Of a stretch of DNA of 64,000 nucleotides, positions 25,228 to 33,732 are shown piece by piece. Position 1 is the stretch's first letter; each line of letters begins with the position of its first letter. Source of the stretch: Candidatus Sericytochromatia bacterium (lineage in GTDB: Bacteria; Cyanobacteriota; Sericytochromatia; UBA7694); contig JADMKE010000005.1 of NCBI GenBank assembly GCA_018780035.1, forward strand, positions 1 to 64,000, read 5' to 3'. Under the pieces are notes generated by a model, which saw nothing but the letters and a program-made list of their open reading frames with translations, was not told the DNA's origin and did no database searches. A program made the position numbers and the translations under genes.

Positions 25228-25506
25228 TTATTTTTGCTTTTCTTCGCTCTTTGGCTGCGCTGTGTTGCGGGCCTGGTTGACCAGTTTTTCCAAATCAAGC
25301 GCCTCTTCGAGCCAAATGCTGAGTTTTTCTCCACTTTGGGTCATGAGCTGCCAACTGGGGGTCCATCTGACCTGATGCAACCAAAAACTGAAGGGCTCCC
25401 CCCCGGCTTGAATGGTTTGAATTTCATTCAGGGGCAAGACCCGATCGCGCAGACGGTGGTTGGGAAAACGCGAAAAGAGCCAATCCAAATTGCGTTTATA
25501 GGTCAG
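25228..25506 (-). pseudogene. PH-like domain, 3' part of a frameshifted gene
   Basis: This frame lacks a good start (TTG 25488 or CTG 25506, no ribosome site). It encodes TYKRNLDWLFSRF, RDRVLPLNEIQTIQ, FWLHQVRWTPSWQLM and TQSGEKLSIWLEEALDLEKLV: strands followed by a last helix, as in bacterial PH-like membrane proteins. It continues the upstream frame if a duplicated 4-base unit (TCAGTCAG at 25503-25510 on the + strand) is reduced to one copy: KLEASGLT then runs into TYKRNLDW. Confidence 0.55.
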
Positions 25507-25783
25507 TCAGCCCGCTGGCTTCCAATTTGATTTTGAGTGGAAAATGGCTGTGCAAACGGTGCAGGGCATAGACCCCCAAGCCATAAAAAGCCAAACCAGC
25601 TCCCACACCCGCAGAGACAATCACCTGCTGTTGAGAGGCATCGTTGGCAAAAAACACATATTGCACCAAAAGCATGATCGCCAAACCGATAAACATGCGG
25701 TTAATGGCCCCGTGTAATTCACGGGCCATTGACTCATACGCAATTTCTATTTCAAGCGGGAGTTTGTGCTGTTTTTTGTTCAT
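25496..25783 (-). pseudogene. Two-helix membrane protein, 5' part of a frameshifted gene
   Basis: 95 residues from ATG 25783 (GGAGG 8 bases upstream; longer starts lack a site). MNKKQHKLPLEIEIAYESM leads to two membrane helices (FIGLAIMLLVQYVFF and VIVSAGVGAGLAFYGLGVYAL), and it ends KIKLEASGLTDL at a TAA created by the 4-base tandem duplication. Without the duplication the ORF would read on into the PH-like part, giving one 183-residue protein. It could still make a shortened membrane protein. Confidence 0.55.
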
Positions 25784-25845
25784 GCCAGAGACCTCCAGCA
25801 GCCTAATACCGGCATTATACCTCATTTGAGCGGGGCAGGAAGCCT

Positions 25846-27933
25846 TTAAGGTTTGGACGAGAAGCGGTCGGAAGAAGAATCTTTTAACATGGATTTGAGT
25901 TGTTCTTGGTTCAGGATTTGATCCTGAGCGATCCGCAACCAAGCCTGGCGGTTTTCAGCTCTTTCGCGGTTGCGGCGGCGGCTGTGATCCACTTGCTCCA
26001 AGAGATGGGTTTCGATTTTTTGCTGAACAGCAGTGGCCTTGGCATTGTCGGCTTCCAATTCATTGAAGGCCGCTTCTGCCTCAGAACCGGGAGAGCGTGC
26101 TGCTACAGCAATTACGGGGGAAGTGGGGTTCACACTTTCTGTGGGGGTGGCTTCGCTTTGAACCACTGAGCTTTCTGGCGCTTGATCGGTTTCGCTGTCC
26201 AGACGGCCCAAATCATCGAGCAGCCTTTGCAAAAGCTGAGGGTCGATATTGCCTTTGAGCAGGGCTTGAATGGCCTGTGCCAAAGCCTGACGGGCTTGCC
26301 TGCGCGCACTTTCATAAACTGGGGCAAAAATCGCGCGTTCTTCGGGGCTCAGGCTTTGATAGTGATTGCCCAATTCTCGCTGGCTAATGACCAGCTCTGT
26401 TGCCGCTTGTACAATCGCCTGATCTGTTTTGCCAATCTCCTGGTTGAGGGTGCCCAACTCCTGGCGTTTTCTGGCAATTGCTTGGGTCAGTTCAGCCTGT
26501 TTGGCGCGCAAAAACGATTCGATATCTTTGCGTTTGATCAAATTGCCATGGGCATCAAAAAACTTATTTTTGACCACGCGTCCATCGCGGATCTCGATCC
26601 CGAGTTTGGCCAAGGTCCGGATATCCCGATCGGTTAAACCATCTTTATTAAAGCGTTTAAGCAAACCTTCTAAATCTGCCAAGGTGGCTTCGATATCGCT
26701 TAAATCACTTTCATCGCGGTTCAACTGTTCCAGCAATTGATCCGCTTTGCTCTGAAGGTCATTGCGTTTTTGGGTCAGGGTTTCCAATAATTGGGTGTTT
26801 TTGATCACGGTTTGAAAGGCCGCCAAAAAAGCCTGAACCTCTTTTGAACGGCTGGCAACAGGGGTTGCCAAAGCTGTGGCTATCTGCTTGATTTGGGCCA
26901 GGTCCTCTGTCGAAAGGGGAGTGGCTGAAGCTGTTTTACCATCGGTGACAGAGAGCTTTCCCGCTTTTTCTTCCAGGCCGAAGGCGATTAATTTGGCTTT
27001 GTCTTGGGCGCTGAGCGTCCCTTGCTCAAAACGTTGCAGCAGCTGAGCCAATGTTTGCGCTTTGTCAGAATCATTGGGGTCGAGCAAGAGATTGCCCAAC
27101 ACCGTGTCCAAGGGACTGAGCGTCAAGCGGGCGGTTGTTTCAGACAGCGCTGCGGCATCAAAGGTTCCCCGGGCCTGGGTTTCAACAATTTCTTTTGACA
27201 ATCGGCTCAAGCCGCTGCTGGCACTGTTTTTGGCAGACAGGCCTGTCAGGCTGTTTGAAAAATCCATCACAGCCAGTGTATCTTCGTCCATTTTTTTGCT
27301 GGCCTGCAGTGCAGGCAAAACCTGCAGCAAGTCGTTGCTCACCTTTAATTGAAAGAGAGCCCCATTGCGTTCACTTGGGTCTGGGCTCGACATCAGGGTA
27401 TGAATGGGTTTGAGCGAATAATACAGGGCGCCAATCGTCTCAAAGGAGAGCTGTGTATTGCCACTTTCTAATTGGGCCAAGAGATCCGCACAACCTGCTT
27501 TTTCAAAACAGGTTTTGAGTTTGTCCTGTTGTTCGGGCGAGAGGGCACAAAAATCCACCATCATCACAGGCGCTTGAACCGAGCTTAAAGCCGCTTGTAA
27601 GGCAACAATGACAGCCTCCAATTCTGCGGGTTGGTGAATCAGGCCTTGGGCATAGCCTTGCAAGGCTTGCATATCTGCGCCCGCAAGACCTGCCATTTCC
27701 ATACTTTCAACCCGATCACCGAGGGCACTGCCATACTGATGATCGACAAAAGCAATGCTGGGAGAGACCTGTCCTTGGGCTGGGATGGACACATGAGAAC
27801 TGAGTGACTGCGTGGGCGCTTCTGGCAAAGCTGGGCCTGTTGCTGTGACAGCAGAAAGAGGTACGCCGCTTGCCCGTGTCGGCAAGGGTTCTGGCGCATG
27901 GATCTGCATTGGAATGACTTTGATCGGGCCCAT
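25846..27933 (-). CDS. Large helical signal-less protein, unknown
   Basis: A 695-residue mostly helical protein. It opens with a Pro/Ala/Ser/Val-rich stretch similar in style to the CHAP protein (PMQIHAPEPLPTRASGVPLS), with no Sec signal. Later parts include an AQLESGNTQLSFETIGALYYSL segment, long coiled coil (LETLTQKRNDLQSKADQLLEQLNRDESDL...), an EF-hand-like piece (FNKDGLTDRDIRTL) and a charged C-terminus (HSRRRNRERAENRQAW). Family unknown. Together with the 15826 gene it may belong to the same class of exported or structural proteins. Confidence 0.7.
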   Translation of the reverse strand: MGPIKVIPMQIHAPEPLPTRASGVPLSAVTATGPALPEAPTQSLSSHVSIPAQGQVSPSIAFVDHQYGSALGDRVESMEMAGLAGADMQALQGYAQGLIHQPAELEAVIVALQAALSSVQAPVMMVDFCALSPEQQDKLKTCFEKAGCADLLAQLESGNTQLSFETIGALYYSLKPIHTLMSSPDPSERNGALFQLKVSNDLLQVLPALQASKKMDEDTLAVMDFSNSLTGLSAKNSASSGLSRLSKEIVETQARGTFDAAALSETTARLTLSPLDTVLGNLLLDPNDSDKAQTLAQLLQRFEQGTLSAQDKAKLIAFGLEEKAGKLSVTDGKTASATPLSTEDLAQIKQIATALATPVASRSKEVQAFLAAFQTVIKNTQLLETLTQKRNDLQSKADQLLEQLNRDESDLSDIEATLADLEGLLKRFNKDGLTDRDIRTLAKLGIEIRDGRVVKNKFFDAHGNLIKRKDIESFLRAKQAELTQAIARKRQELGTLNQEIGKTDQAIVQAATELVISQRELGNHYQSLSPEERAIFAPVYESARRQARQALAQAIQALLKGNIDPQLLQRLLDDLGRLDSETDQAPESSVVQSEATPTESVNPTSPVIAVAARSPGSEAEAAFNELEADNAKATAVQQKIETHLLEQVDHSRRRNRERAENRQAWLRIAQDQILNQEQLKSMLKDSSSDRFSSKP

Positions 27934-28044
27934 TTTTGAATGACCTTTGTCTCAAAACCTATAAAGCTCATTGTGGCTGTCTTTTTTAAGCTACCCTTTC
28001 TTTATCCTTTGGAGCAGCACTTTTCTTGCTTCTTTGCAGCAAAT

Positions 28045-28608
28045 CTATTGCTGAGTAATGTACATGTCTGCTCTTTGCAAGCCTTGGCCCGGTCCCCTTT
28101 GCAGGAGCGAATCGGCCAGAATCAGCAATAGACTTGAAAAAACACCAATCATAATCCCCCAATGGGGTTCTTCTCTTTGCAGCTCCGGGCGTATTTCAAG
28201 CGTATTTTCACTCTGAATCTGCAGGCTGCTTTGCCAGGTTTGATAACCCACTTGTTTGACTTCCAATTGGTACTCTCCTGGCGAGAGAGACAGGCTCAGA
28301 GGCACTTTGCCCACCTGTTTTTGATTGAGCCAAACCTCTGCGCCCCTAAATTCACCGGCAATATGTACACCGCCTTTGGCCGGTTGAGACGGAAGCAAAG
28401 AGGTTTGCACGTCAACCAGACGCAGATGAATCGAATACAGACTTCCAACCCGGTTGACAGTGCCAATCACAAGCCGATTGACGCCCAAGATGCGGCCCGC
28501 TTCTTTGAGGCAGGTATACGAGTCGCCACAGTGGGGACTGAGTTGAAAATTTTGTTCTTTTAAGACATCGGTCATACGCACCCTTTCGATCATGCGAATA
28601 CCGGGCAT
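28045..28608 (-). pseudogene. PEGA-domain protein, part after an in-frame amber codon
   Basis: 187 residues from an internal ATG. It reads MIERVRMTDVLKEQNF, CLKEAGRILGVNRLVIGTV and LYSIHLRLVDVQT, the second half of a CsgG/TolB-like N-terminal domain, then a PEGA domain (AEVWLNQKQVGKVPLSLSL, GEYQLEVKQVGYQTW), and a membrane helix (IMIGVFSSLLLILAD) near the end. The missing first half lies in the same frame just upstream, past one TAG (28620-28618). The internal ATG has no ribosome site, so it is probably not a separate gene. Confidence 0.65.
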
Positions 28609-28617
28609 GGCGTAGAG

Positions 28618-28824
28618 CTAAAGTCTCAGTAAATCTCCCAGGGCCGCAGTCAGAGCGGGATCGGCCTGATTGGCTTCGAAATCAAGCACAGCCAACCCCA
28701 GGGACTGTCCCAGTCCCACAGGGGCTTCTTCGGCAAGGCTGGGTGTGTGCGGCAAGTTGGCCAGCATGGGCAGAGCATGTAGCCAAACCAGGCTAAAAAT
28801 GAGGTATGAGACGATTTTTTTCAT
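28618..28824 (-). pseudogene. Signal peptide and start of the amber-interrupted PEGA protein
   Basis: Begins at ATG 28824 with signal peptide MKKIVSYLIFSLVWLHALPMLA, then GLGQSLGLAVLDFEANQ, ALGDLLRL and TAG. LAVLDFEA...GDLLR is the conserved beginning of the domain whose rest follows in the same frame (LYAMPGIRMIERVR). No bases need be added or removed: only one codon, plausibly GAG or CAG, has become TAG. The whole would be a 259-residue lipid-free secreted protein with PEGA domain and C-terminal membrane anchor. Confidence 0.65.
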
Positions 28825-29009
28825 GCTGTAAACCCTGTTTAAAAGATTGAAAGCCAATCGGGAATAGATGCATATTTCTTAATTATAGCATCAATCAATC
28901 TTTCAAGTTTAAAGCGCTTGCTTTTTGCGCTTTTTTTCCCCATAGTGGAATACAGCCCAGCAGCAATTTTCTCTGTGCCAAACGAAACTATTTTCGGAGG
29001 CCTCTTCTC

Positions 29010-30245
29010 ATGGACAAAAATTATCTCTTTATTGAAAACCAAAACGGAAAACCCGTCAAAGCCTGGGTTCATGGGGTGCCCTTTGACCCCAGTACCGAAC
29101 AGCAATTGCGCGAAGCGGCAAGTATGCCCTTTATTCACAAACATGTCGCGGCCATGCCCGATTGCCATGTGGGCAAAGGCAGCACCGTGGGCTGTGTCTT
29201 GCCCACCCTTGGTGCGATTATTCCCGCTGCAGTGGGCGTGGATATTGGCTGTGGCATGGTGGCTGTACGCACCAGCCTGAAAGCCAGCGACTTGCCCGAC
29301 GATCTGGGCCCCTTGCGGGCCGCGATTGAATCGGTGGTGCCTGTTGGCAATTGCGACTGGACAGCCCAAGCGTTTAAAAAAAATAACCTCTTGCGCTTCG
29401 CGCGCCGGGGAGAGCGCACCTGGAAAGAACTGGACACGAAATACCAAACGATTTTAGCAAAGTACCCCCAGATTGAGGCCCGCCAGAAAAACCCGATGAT
29501 GCAAGTGGGCAGTTTGGGCGGTGGCAATCACTTTATTGAAATTTGTCTCGACGAATCGCAGCAGGTTTGGATCATGTTGCACAGCGGCTCGCGCGGGATT
29601 GGCAACCGCATCGGCAGCTATTTTATCGAAGCGGCCCGCAAAGAGATGGAGCGGATGTTTATTCATTTGCCCAACCGCGACTTGGCCTATTTGGCCGAAG
29701 GGGTACCGCTCTTTGATGACTATATCCAGGCCGTGGAATGGGCCCAGGGCTATGCTTTCGCCAATCGCGAAGTGATGCTGGCCAATATTCTCGCGGTGTT
29801 GGCAGAGTCCCACCTTTTGCCTGCCTTTCAGCTCGAAACCGAGGCCGTCAATTGTCACCACAATTATATTGCACGTGAACACCACTTTGGCGCCAATATC
29901 TGGGTCACACGCAAAGGCGCAATTCGGGCCCGAGAAGGGGATCTGGGGATTATTCCCGGCAGCATGGGCGCCCGTTCCTTTATTGTGCGCGGCAAAGGCC
30001 AGGCTGAGAGCTTTCACAGTTGCAGCCATGGGGCCGGACGCACAATGTCACGGACCCAGGCCCGGCAGCGCTTTAGTCTGGACGATCACCTGCAGGCCAC
30101 AGCGGGCATCGAATGCCGCAAAGACGTGGGAGTGATCGACGAAACCCCCGCTGCATACAAAGACATTGATGCAGTGATGTTGGCCCAAAGCGATCTGGTT
30201 GAGATCGTACACACGCTCAAACAGGTCGTTTGCGTCAAAGGCTAG
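29010..30245 (+). CDS. rtcB: RNA-splicing ligase RtcB
   Basis: A 411-residue RtcB: GTP- and Mn-dependent joining of RNA 3'-phosphate (or cyclic phosphate) to 5'-OH ends. Metal and catalytic motifs are visible: MPDCHVGKGSTVGCVLPT, GVDIGCGMVAVR, GSLGGGNHFIEI, MLHSGSRGIGN, VNCHHNYIAREHHFG and SHGAGR-type CSHGAGRTMSRTQAR with the GMP-accepting His. No RtcA, archease or Rsr partner is next to it. A strong GGAGG ribosome site lies 10 bases before ATG. Convergent, end to end, with the MBL gene. Confidence 0.95.
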   Translation: MDKNYLFIENQNGKPVKAWVHGVPFDPSTEQQLREAASMPFIHKHVAAMPDCHVGKGSTVGCVLPTLGAIIPAAVGVDIGCGMVAVRTSLKASDLPDDLGPLRAAIESVVPVGNCDWTAQAFKKNNLLRFARRGERTWKELDTKYQTILAKYPQIEARQKNPMMQVGSLGGGNHFIEICLDESQQVWIMLHSGSRGIGNRIGSYFIEAARKEMERMFIHLPNRDLAYLAEGVPLFDDYIQAVEWAQGYAFANREVMLANILAVLAESHLLPAFQLETEAVNCHHNYIAREHHFGANIWVTRKGAIRAREGDLGIIPGSMGARSFIVRGKGQAESFHSCSHGAGRTMSRTQARQRFSLDDHLQATAGIECRKDVGVIDETPAAYKDIDAVMLAQSDLVEIVHTLKQVVCVKG

Positions 30246-31361
30246 TTATTTTTGCTTGGTGAACCAGCGGGTTTTGCCGTCTTCGTGAATGATGGCAACC
30301 CGTCTGTCCCGTTTGAGATGGTTTAAAAACGAGACAATCGTCGAAGACATCATGTAAAAATTGGGAATGGTCTGCTCGATCCCAAAGGTGGCAAAGATCA
30401 GCGCCACCAATTCTTCACGGGTGCGGGGCATTTGCAAGTGCAATAAAATGGCCTCTTCGATCATTTCGATCTGGCGTTTGTGAAAGAGTACCTCGGAATT
30501 GATGCTGAACTCCAGCGGCTTGCCATGGGTTGGCACAAAATTGGAATACTGCGTGGCCAAAAGCACATCGAGGCTTTTTTTGAATTGCTCAACACTTTCG
30601 AGGTAGGGAATGGGTTTGTCGGAGAGTTCGTCAAAGGTATACAGCGAGTCGCCGATAAAAAAGACATCGTCGGGGGTGACCACGCCACACATGCCCATGA
30701 CATGGCCCGAGAGATCGACAATCTGCAGCTGTTTGCCAGAAGACATCAGGAAGGGCTTTTTCGGGTCGAGATTGCCATCGACCTGACAGGGTTTGGGTTT
30801 GATCACCGAGCGCTTGTGATCATTTTCAATAAACTCCAAAATGGGCTCTGCTTTGAGATCCTCAGTGCCCCCTTCTGGATGGTCTGCTTCAGTGGGGCTG
30901 GCTTCGACATTGTCGGGGGCTGCTTCTTCGCCTTCGGCAGGAGCAGCCTCTTTTTTCATGTTTTCGGCTTTGAGCAGGGCCCGCTTGCGCTGACCTTCAC
31001 TCTCTTCTTTTTCTTTGTCAACCACAGCCTGAACCATGGCCAAATAATTGGAGCGAGAGGGATTTTCGATAAAAGGGCGTTGAATCGAAGTGGCGTAAAG
31101 CTTGCAGCCCATGCGTTTTTTCAGATAAGAAGAGCCACCGCTATTGTCGGGGTGGGCATGGGTATTGATAATCGCTTCGAGCCGGATCGCTTCGCCTTCG
31201 AGCAATTCAGCAATCCAGAGGGCATCTTCTTCGGTATAACCCGAGTCGATCAAGACGCCGCGTTTTTTATAGACGTAGAGACCCAGATTGGAATGCTCCA
31301 GAGCCAGGTAAGAGGTGCTGCCTTTGATACGTCGAAATGTGGGACGATTTTCTGTATTCAT
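30246..31361 (-). CDS. MBL-fold metallo-hydrolase with acidic insert
   Basis: A 371-residue metallo-beta-lactamase-fold protein. Metal ligands: INTHAHPDNSGG (HxHxDN variant), SGHVMGMCGVV, FIGDSL and FVPTHGKPL. The region of about residues 127-170 is an extra, low-complexity insert rich in Glu/Ala/Pro (AAPAEGEEAAPDNVEA) between two parts of the fold. A C-terminal helical part (LHLQMPRTREELVALIFATFGI, a winged-helix-like end) follows. The substrate is unknown; relatives are thioesterases, glyoxalases and lactonases. Confidence 0.85.
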   Translation of the reverse strand: MNTENRPTFRRIKGSTSYLALEHSNLGLYVYKKRGVLIDSGYTEEDALWIAELLEGEAIRLEAIINTHAHPDNSGGSSYLKKRMGCKLYATSIQRPFIENPSRSNYLAMVQAVVDKEKEESEGQRKRALLKAENMKKEAAPAEGEEAAPDNVEASPTEADHPEGGTEDLKAEPILEFIENDHKRSVIKPKPCQVDGNLDPKKPFLMSSGKQLQIVDLSGHVMGMCGVVTPDDVFFIGDSLYTFDELSDKPIPYLESVEQFKKSLDVLLATQYSNFVPTHGKPLEFSINSEVLFHKRQIEMIEEAILLHLQMPRTREELVALIFATFGIEQTIPNFYMMSSTIVSFLNHLKRDRRVAIIHEDGKTRWFTKQK

Positions 31362-31500
31362 AATTTTCTTCTTATCCTTTATACCCTGTTTGGGGAGGGA
31401 ATAACAACCTCTCTGAGTTTGAATCTCAAGCGCATAGATTCAGACTGGCTTGATGTTTCGTGTTTGCCCGAATCGGGTATATACTTTTTTATCATCCCTT

Positions 31501-31528
31501 TTTACGCAAACCCGTTTACGCAAACCAG
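31501..31528 (+). repeat. Two tandem 14-base repeats
   Basis: TTTACGCAAACCCG (31501-31514) followed directly by TTTACGCAAACCAG (31515-31528), 13 of 14 identical, in the leader of the first lysozyme-like gene. Confidence 0.8.
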
Positions 31529-31557
31529 ACAAAAATCAAGACAAGATAGGGTTCTTC

Positions 31558-32892
31558 ATGCAAGTCAATCCCAGCGCACGTCAGGATTATTTAGGTAAGC
31601 TCAACACCGTTACCTCCGATCGCAAAATTACCCCTCAAGAAATGAATGAATTGCGCTCAGCACTTGAAAGCAGCCCGCTCTCAGCCCAAGACAAAGCAGC
31701 TGTGGGAAAGGTTTTGGACAAGCTGGAAGAATTTAAGTCCACAGGAGACACCGAGAAACTGCTCAGCGATGAGGAGCTGAAATCGATTCAAGATTTGGCG
31801 GCCAGCCTCAACTCAGCGCCAGCCACCGAACTCACTGAACATATTGCCCAAAACAACACCGTCAAATCCGATCGCTCTTTTTTCCAGGTGCTCAAAGATG
31901 GCTTTAAAAGTTTTTTTAAAGCGATCGCCAACCTCTTTGGCGGCGGCGATAAAAACAATGTCCAAAGCCGGGCTCAAGCCGACTTTAACCCCAATGGCGT
32001 GAATATGCCCACCCCCGGAGCACAAACCCCACCCCCGCCTTTGGCCGACAATTATATGAACGACTATGCCCGCCCCGAAGTAAGCAGCGACACAGGTTCG
32101 TTTGACCGCTATTTCAGCCCCCCCGCTGCGGCTCCCGCCGGAGCCGACGGGCTGCCTCCCGCCACGGCCGGTGCGCCAGGAGAAATGTACCAGCGCTCGC
32201 CATACCACGATGAGAGCAAATTTGTGCCCCGTTTTGCGATGGCAGCCTATCACGAGTCGGGCGTCTATCGCAAACCCAACGATCCCTATGCCGTGGGCGC
32301 CATTTCGCGTCCCCAAAAGAGCGACGATCTCGGCGGAAAGACCTACGGCACCTACCAATTTGAATCTTCGGTCTATCCCGATGGTTCCTCCCGTGAGAAC
32401 AAAGGCGGGGCGGGCAGCACCCTGTCGCGTTTTATCAACGATCCGGGCAATCCCTTTGGGGCCCAACTCAAAGCGGTGGCCGAGCAACACGGCTTGGCCA
32501 GCAAAGAGTTTGATGCCCTCTGGGCCCACCTCTCTAACCAAAACAACAAAGAGTTTGGCATGGCCCAAGAGGCCTTTGCACTCAAAGACAAAGGCCAGAA
32601 TATTCAGCGCTTTATGGACAAAGCTGAGTTGAGCGCCGAGGTGCGCGAAGATCCCCGCATTCAAGATCTGATCATGGGCACCACCAACCATGTGGGGGGG
32701 CTCGCAGACGGCGCCGCTGAACATATTGCCGCTCTGCAGCGCCAAGCTGGGCGCCCATTGACCGCCAATGAGGTCGGCAAAGCCATTGCAGAGTTTAAAG
32801 AATCCAAGATCTCCTCTTGGTTTCGCTCTTCTCCGGGGGCACACGCAGGTTTGGAAAATCGCTTTGAGGCAGAAGCCCGCGCTTTTGCTTAA
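31558..32892 (+). CDS. Lysozyme-like fold protein with N-terminal EF-hand-like domain (paralog 1)
   Basis: A 444-residue protein; ATG 31558 is chosen because the paralog at 33733 starts at the same place (MQVN). Residues ~15-95 form a helical domain with an EF-hand-like DRKITPQE loop. A strongly amphipathic segment (SFFQVLKDGFKSFFKAIANLF, ending GGGDKNNV) follows, then a Pro-rich linker. The C-terminal ~205 residues resemble phage and VgrG-associated lysozyme-like domains: AAYHESG with likely catalytic E233, a DPYAVGAIS strand and GGKTYGTYQFESS. It probably cleaves peptidoglycan. No Sec signal. Confidence 0.65.
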   Translation: MQVNPSARQDYLGKLNTVTSDRKITPQEMNELRSALESSPLSAQDKAAVGKVLDKLEEFKSTGDTEKLLSDEELKSIQDLAASLNSAPATELTEHIAQNNTVKSDRSFFQVLKDGFKSFFKAIANLFGGGDKNNVQSRAQADFNPNGVNMPTPGAQTPPPPLADNYMNDYARPEVSSDTGSFDRYFSPPAAAPAGADGLPPATAGAPGEMYQRSPYHDESKFVPRFAMAAYHESGVYRKPNDPYAVGAISRPQKSDDLGGKTYGTYQFESSVYPDGSSRENKGGAGSTLSRFINDPGNPFGAQLKAVAEQHGLASKEFDALWAHLSNQNNKEFGMAQEAFALKDKGQNIQRFMDKAELSAEVREDPRIQDLIMGTTNHVGGLADGAAEHIAALQRQAGRPLTANEVGKAIAEFKESKISSWFRSSPGAHAGLENRFEAEARAFA

Positions 32893-32917
32893 TCTTAAGT
32901 AAGATACAATCAGACTG

Positions 32918-32946
32918 AAAGCAGCCAAGCACGGCTGCTTTTTTAT
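32918..32946 (+). terminator. Intrinsic terminator after lysozyme-like gene 1
   Basis: AAAGCAGCC (32918-32926) pairs with GGCTGCTTT (32933-32941) across a 6-base loop and is followed by a T-rich run. Fits a standard Rho-independent terminator. Confidence 0.85.
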
Positions 32947-33057
32947 TATATAAAAAAATATTATTAACTCTATAAACAATGGATACTTTTGTTTATTGTG
33001 TTCAGGGCTTAGGATGGAATTAACAACGCCGCAAAGGCACACAAAAAGGAAAACCCC

Positions 33058-33609
33058 ATGAAAATTCTCGCCCTGGCTGGCAGCAACAGCCCCCAATCGA
33101 TCAACAAAGACCTGGTCGCTTATGCAGCCCAATTAAGCGGCTTGCCATTTACCCTGCTCGATCTCACCGCTTACGACGAAGTTCCCCTTTACAGCACGCT
33201 GCGCCAGCAACGGGATGGCTTCCCGCCCGAGATTGAGGCGCTTTATGCCTTGATTCAGGCCCATGACGGCCTGTTGATTGCCTCCCCAGAACACAATGGC
33301 TCAATGCCCGCCGTGTTCAAAAACGTGATTGACTGGCTCTCACGCATTCAGATGAAATTTTTGGGCCAAAAACCTGTGCTTTTGCTCAGTGCAGCCCCCG
33401 GTCCCAATGGCGGACGCACCAATTTGCAGACCCTGGCCAGCTTGGTACCCTGGTGGGGGGCCAATTTGGTTGGCAGCTACAGCCTGGGTCGCTATGCAGA
33501 AATGATGCAAAAGGGCGTTTTGGCGGAGACTGAACAGGCCCAGTTGCAGACCCAGTTGAATGCCTTTGTCAAGGCTCTGGAACAGGCCGCTTTGTCCCTT
33601 GCTGCCTGA
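33058..33609 (+). CDS. NAD(P)H-dependent FMN reductase
   Basis: A 183-residue flavodoxin-like reductase. The FMN phosphate loop is GSNSPQSINKDL (9-20) and the flavin-ring motif is SPEHNGSMPAVFKNVIDWLSR (about 79-99), the signature of the NADPH-dependent FMN reductase / azoreductase group. LLLSAAPGPNGG is the third flavin loop. It likely supplies reduced flavin or reduces quinones. Stands alone between the two lysozyme-like genes, after a terminator. Confidence 0.92.
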   Translation: MKILALAGSNSPQSINKDLVAYAAQLSGLPFTLLDLTAYDEVPLYSTLRQQRDGFPPEIEALYALIQAHDGLLIASPEHNGSMPAVFKNVIDWLSRIQMKFLGQKPVLLLSAAPGPNGGRTNLQTLASLVPWWGANLVGSYSLGRYAEMMQKGVLAETEQAQLQTQLNAFVKALEQAALSLAA

Positions 33610-33732
33610 TTTTTAGGGCCTTGGAAGTGACCCGCTGCGCTTTGCAAGCATGAATCGGGGCAATTGGGGCTATACTTAAGATTAATAAGCTTTAAGTAAG
33701 CCCCAACTCCCTCTGAGAGAAAGAGCGTTTAT

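Noticed and set aside
28618..28620. TAG as a recoded sense codon throughout the genome
   Set aside because: TAG ends other clearly complete genes in this window (tetR, pepF), so global reassignment does not fit.
28839..29447. 202-residue ORF on the minus strand opposite rtcB
   Set aside because: rtcB is unmistakable on the other strand; this frame has no homology by eye.
30480..31598. 372-residue ORF on the plus strand
   Set aside because: Antisense to the MBL gene, crossing its upstream region; no ribosome site or family motif.
31813..33132. 439-residue ORF on the minus strand
   Set aside because: It lies opposite the lysozyme-like gene 1 and part of the FMN reductase, whose codon pattern keeps the other strand open. 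No motif.
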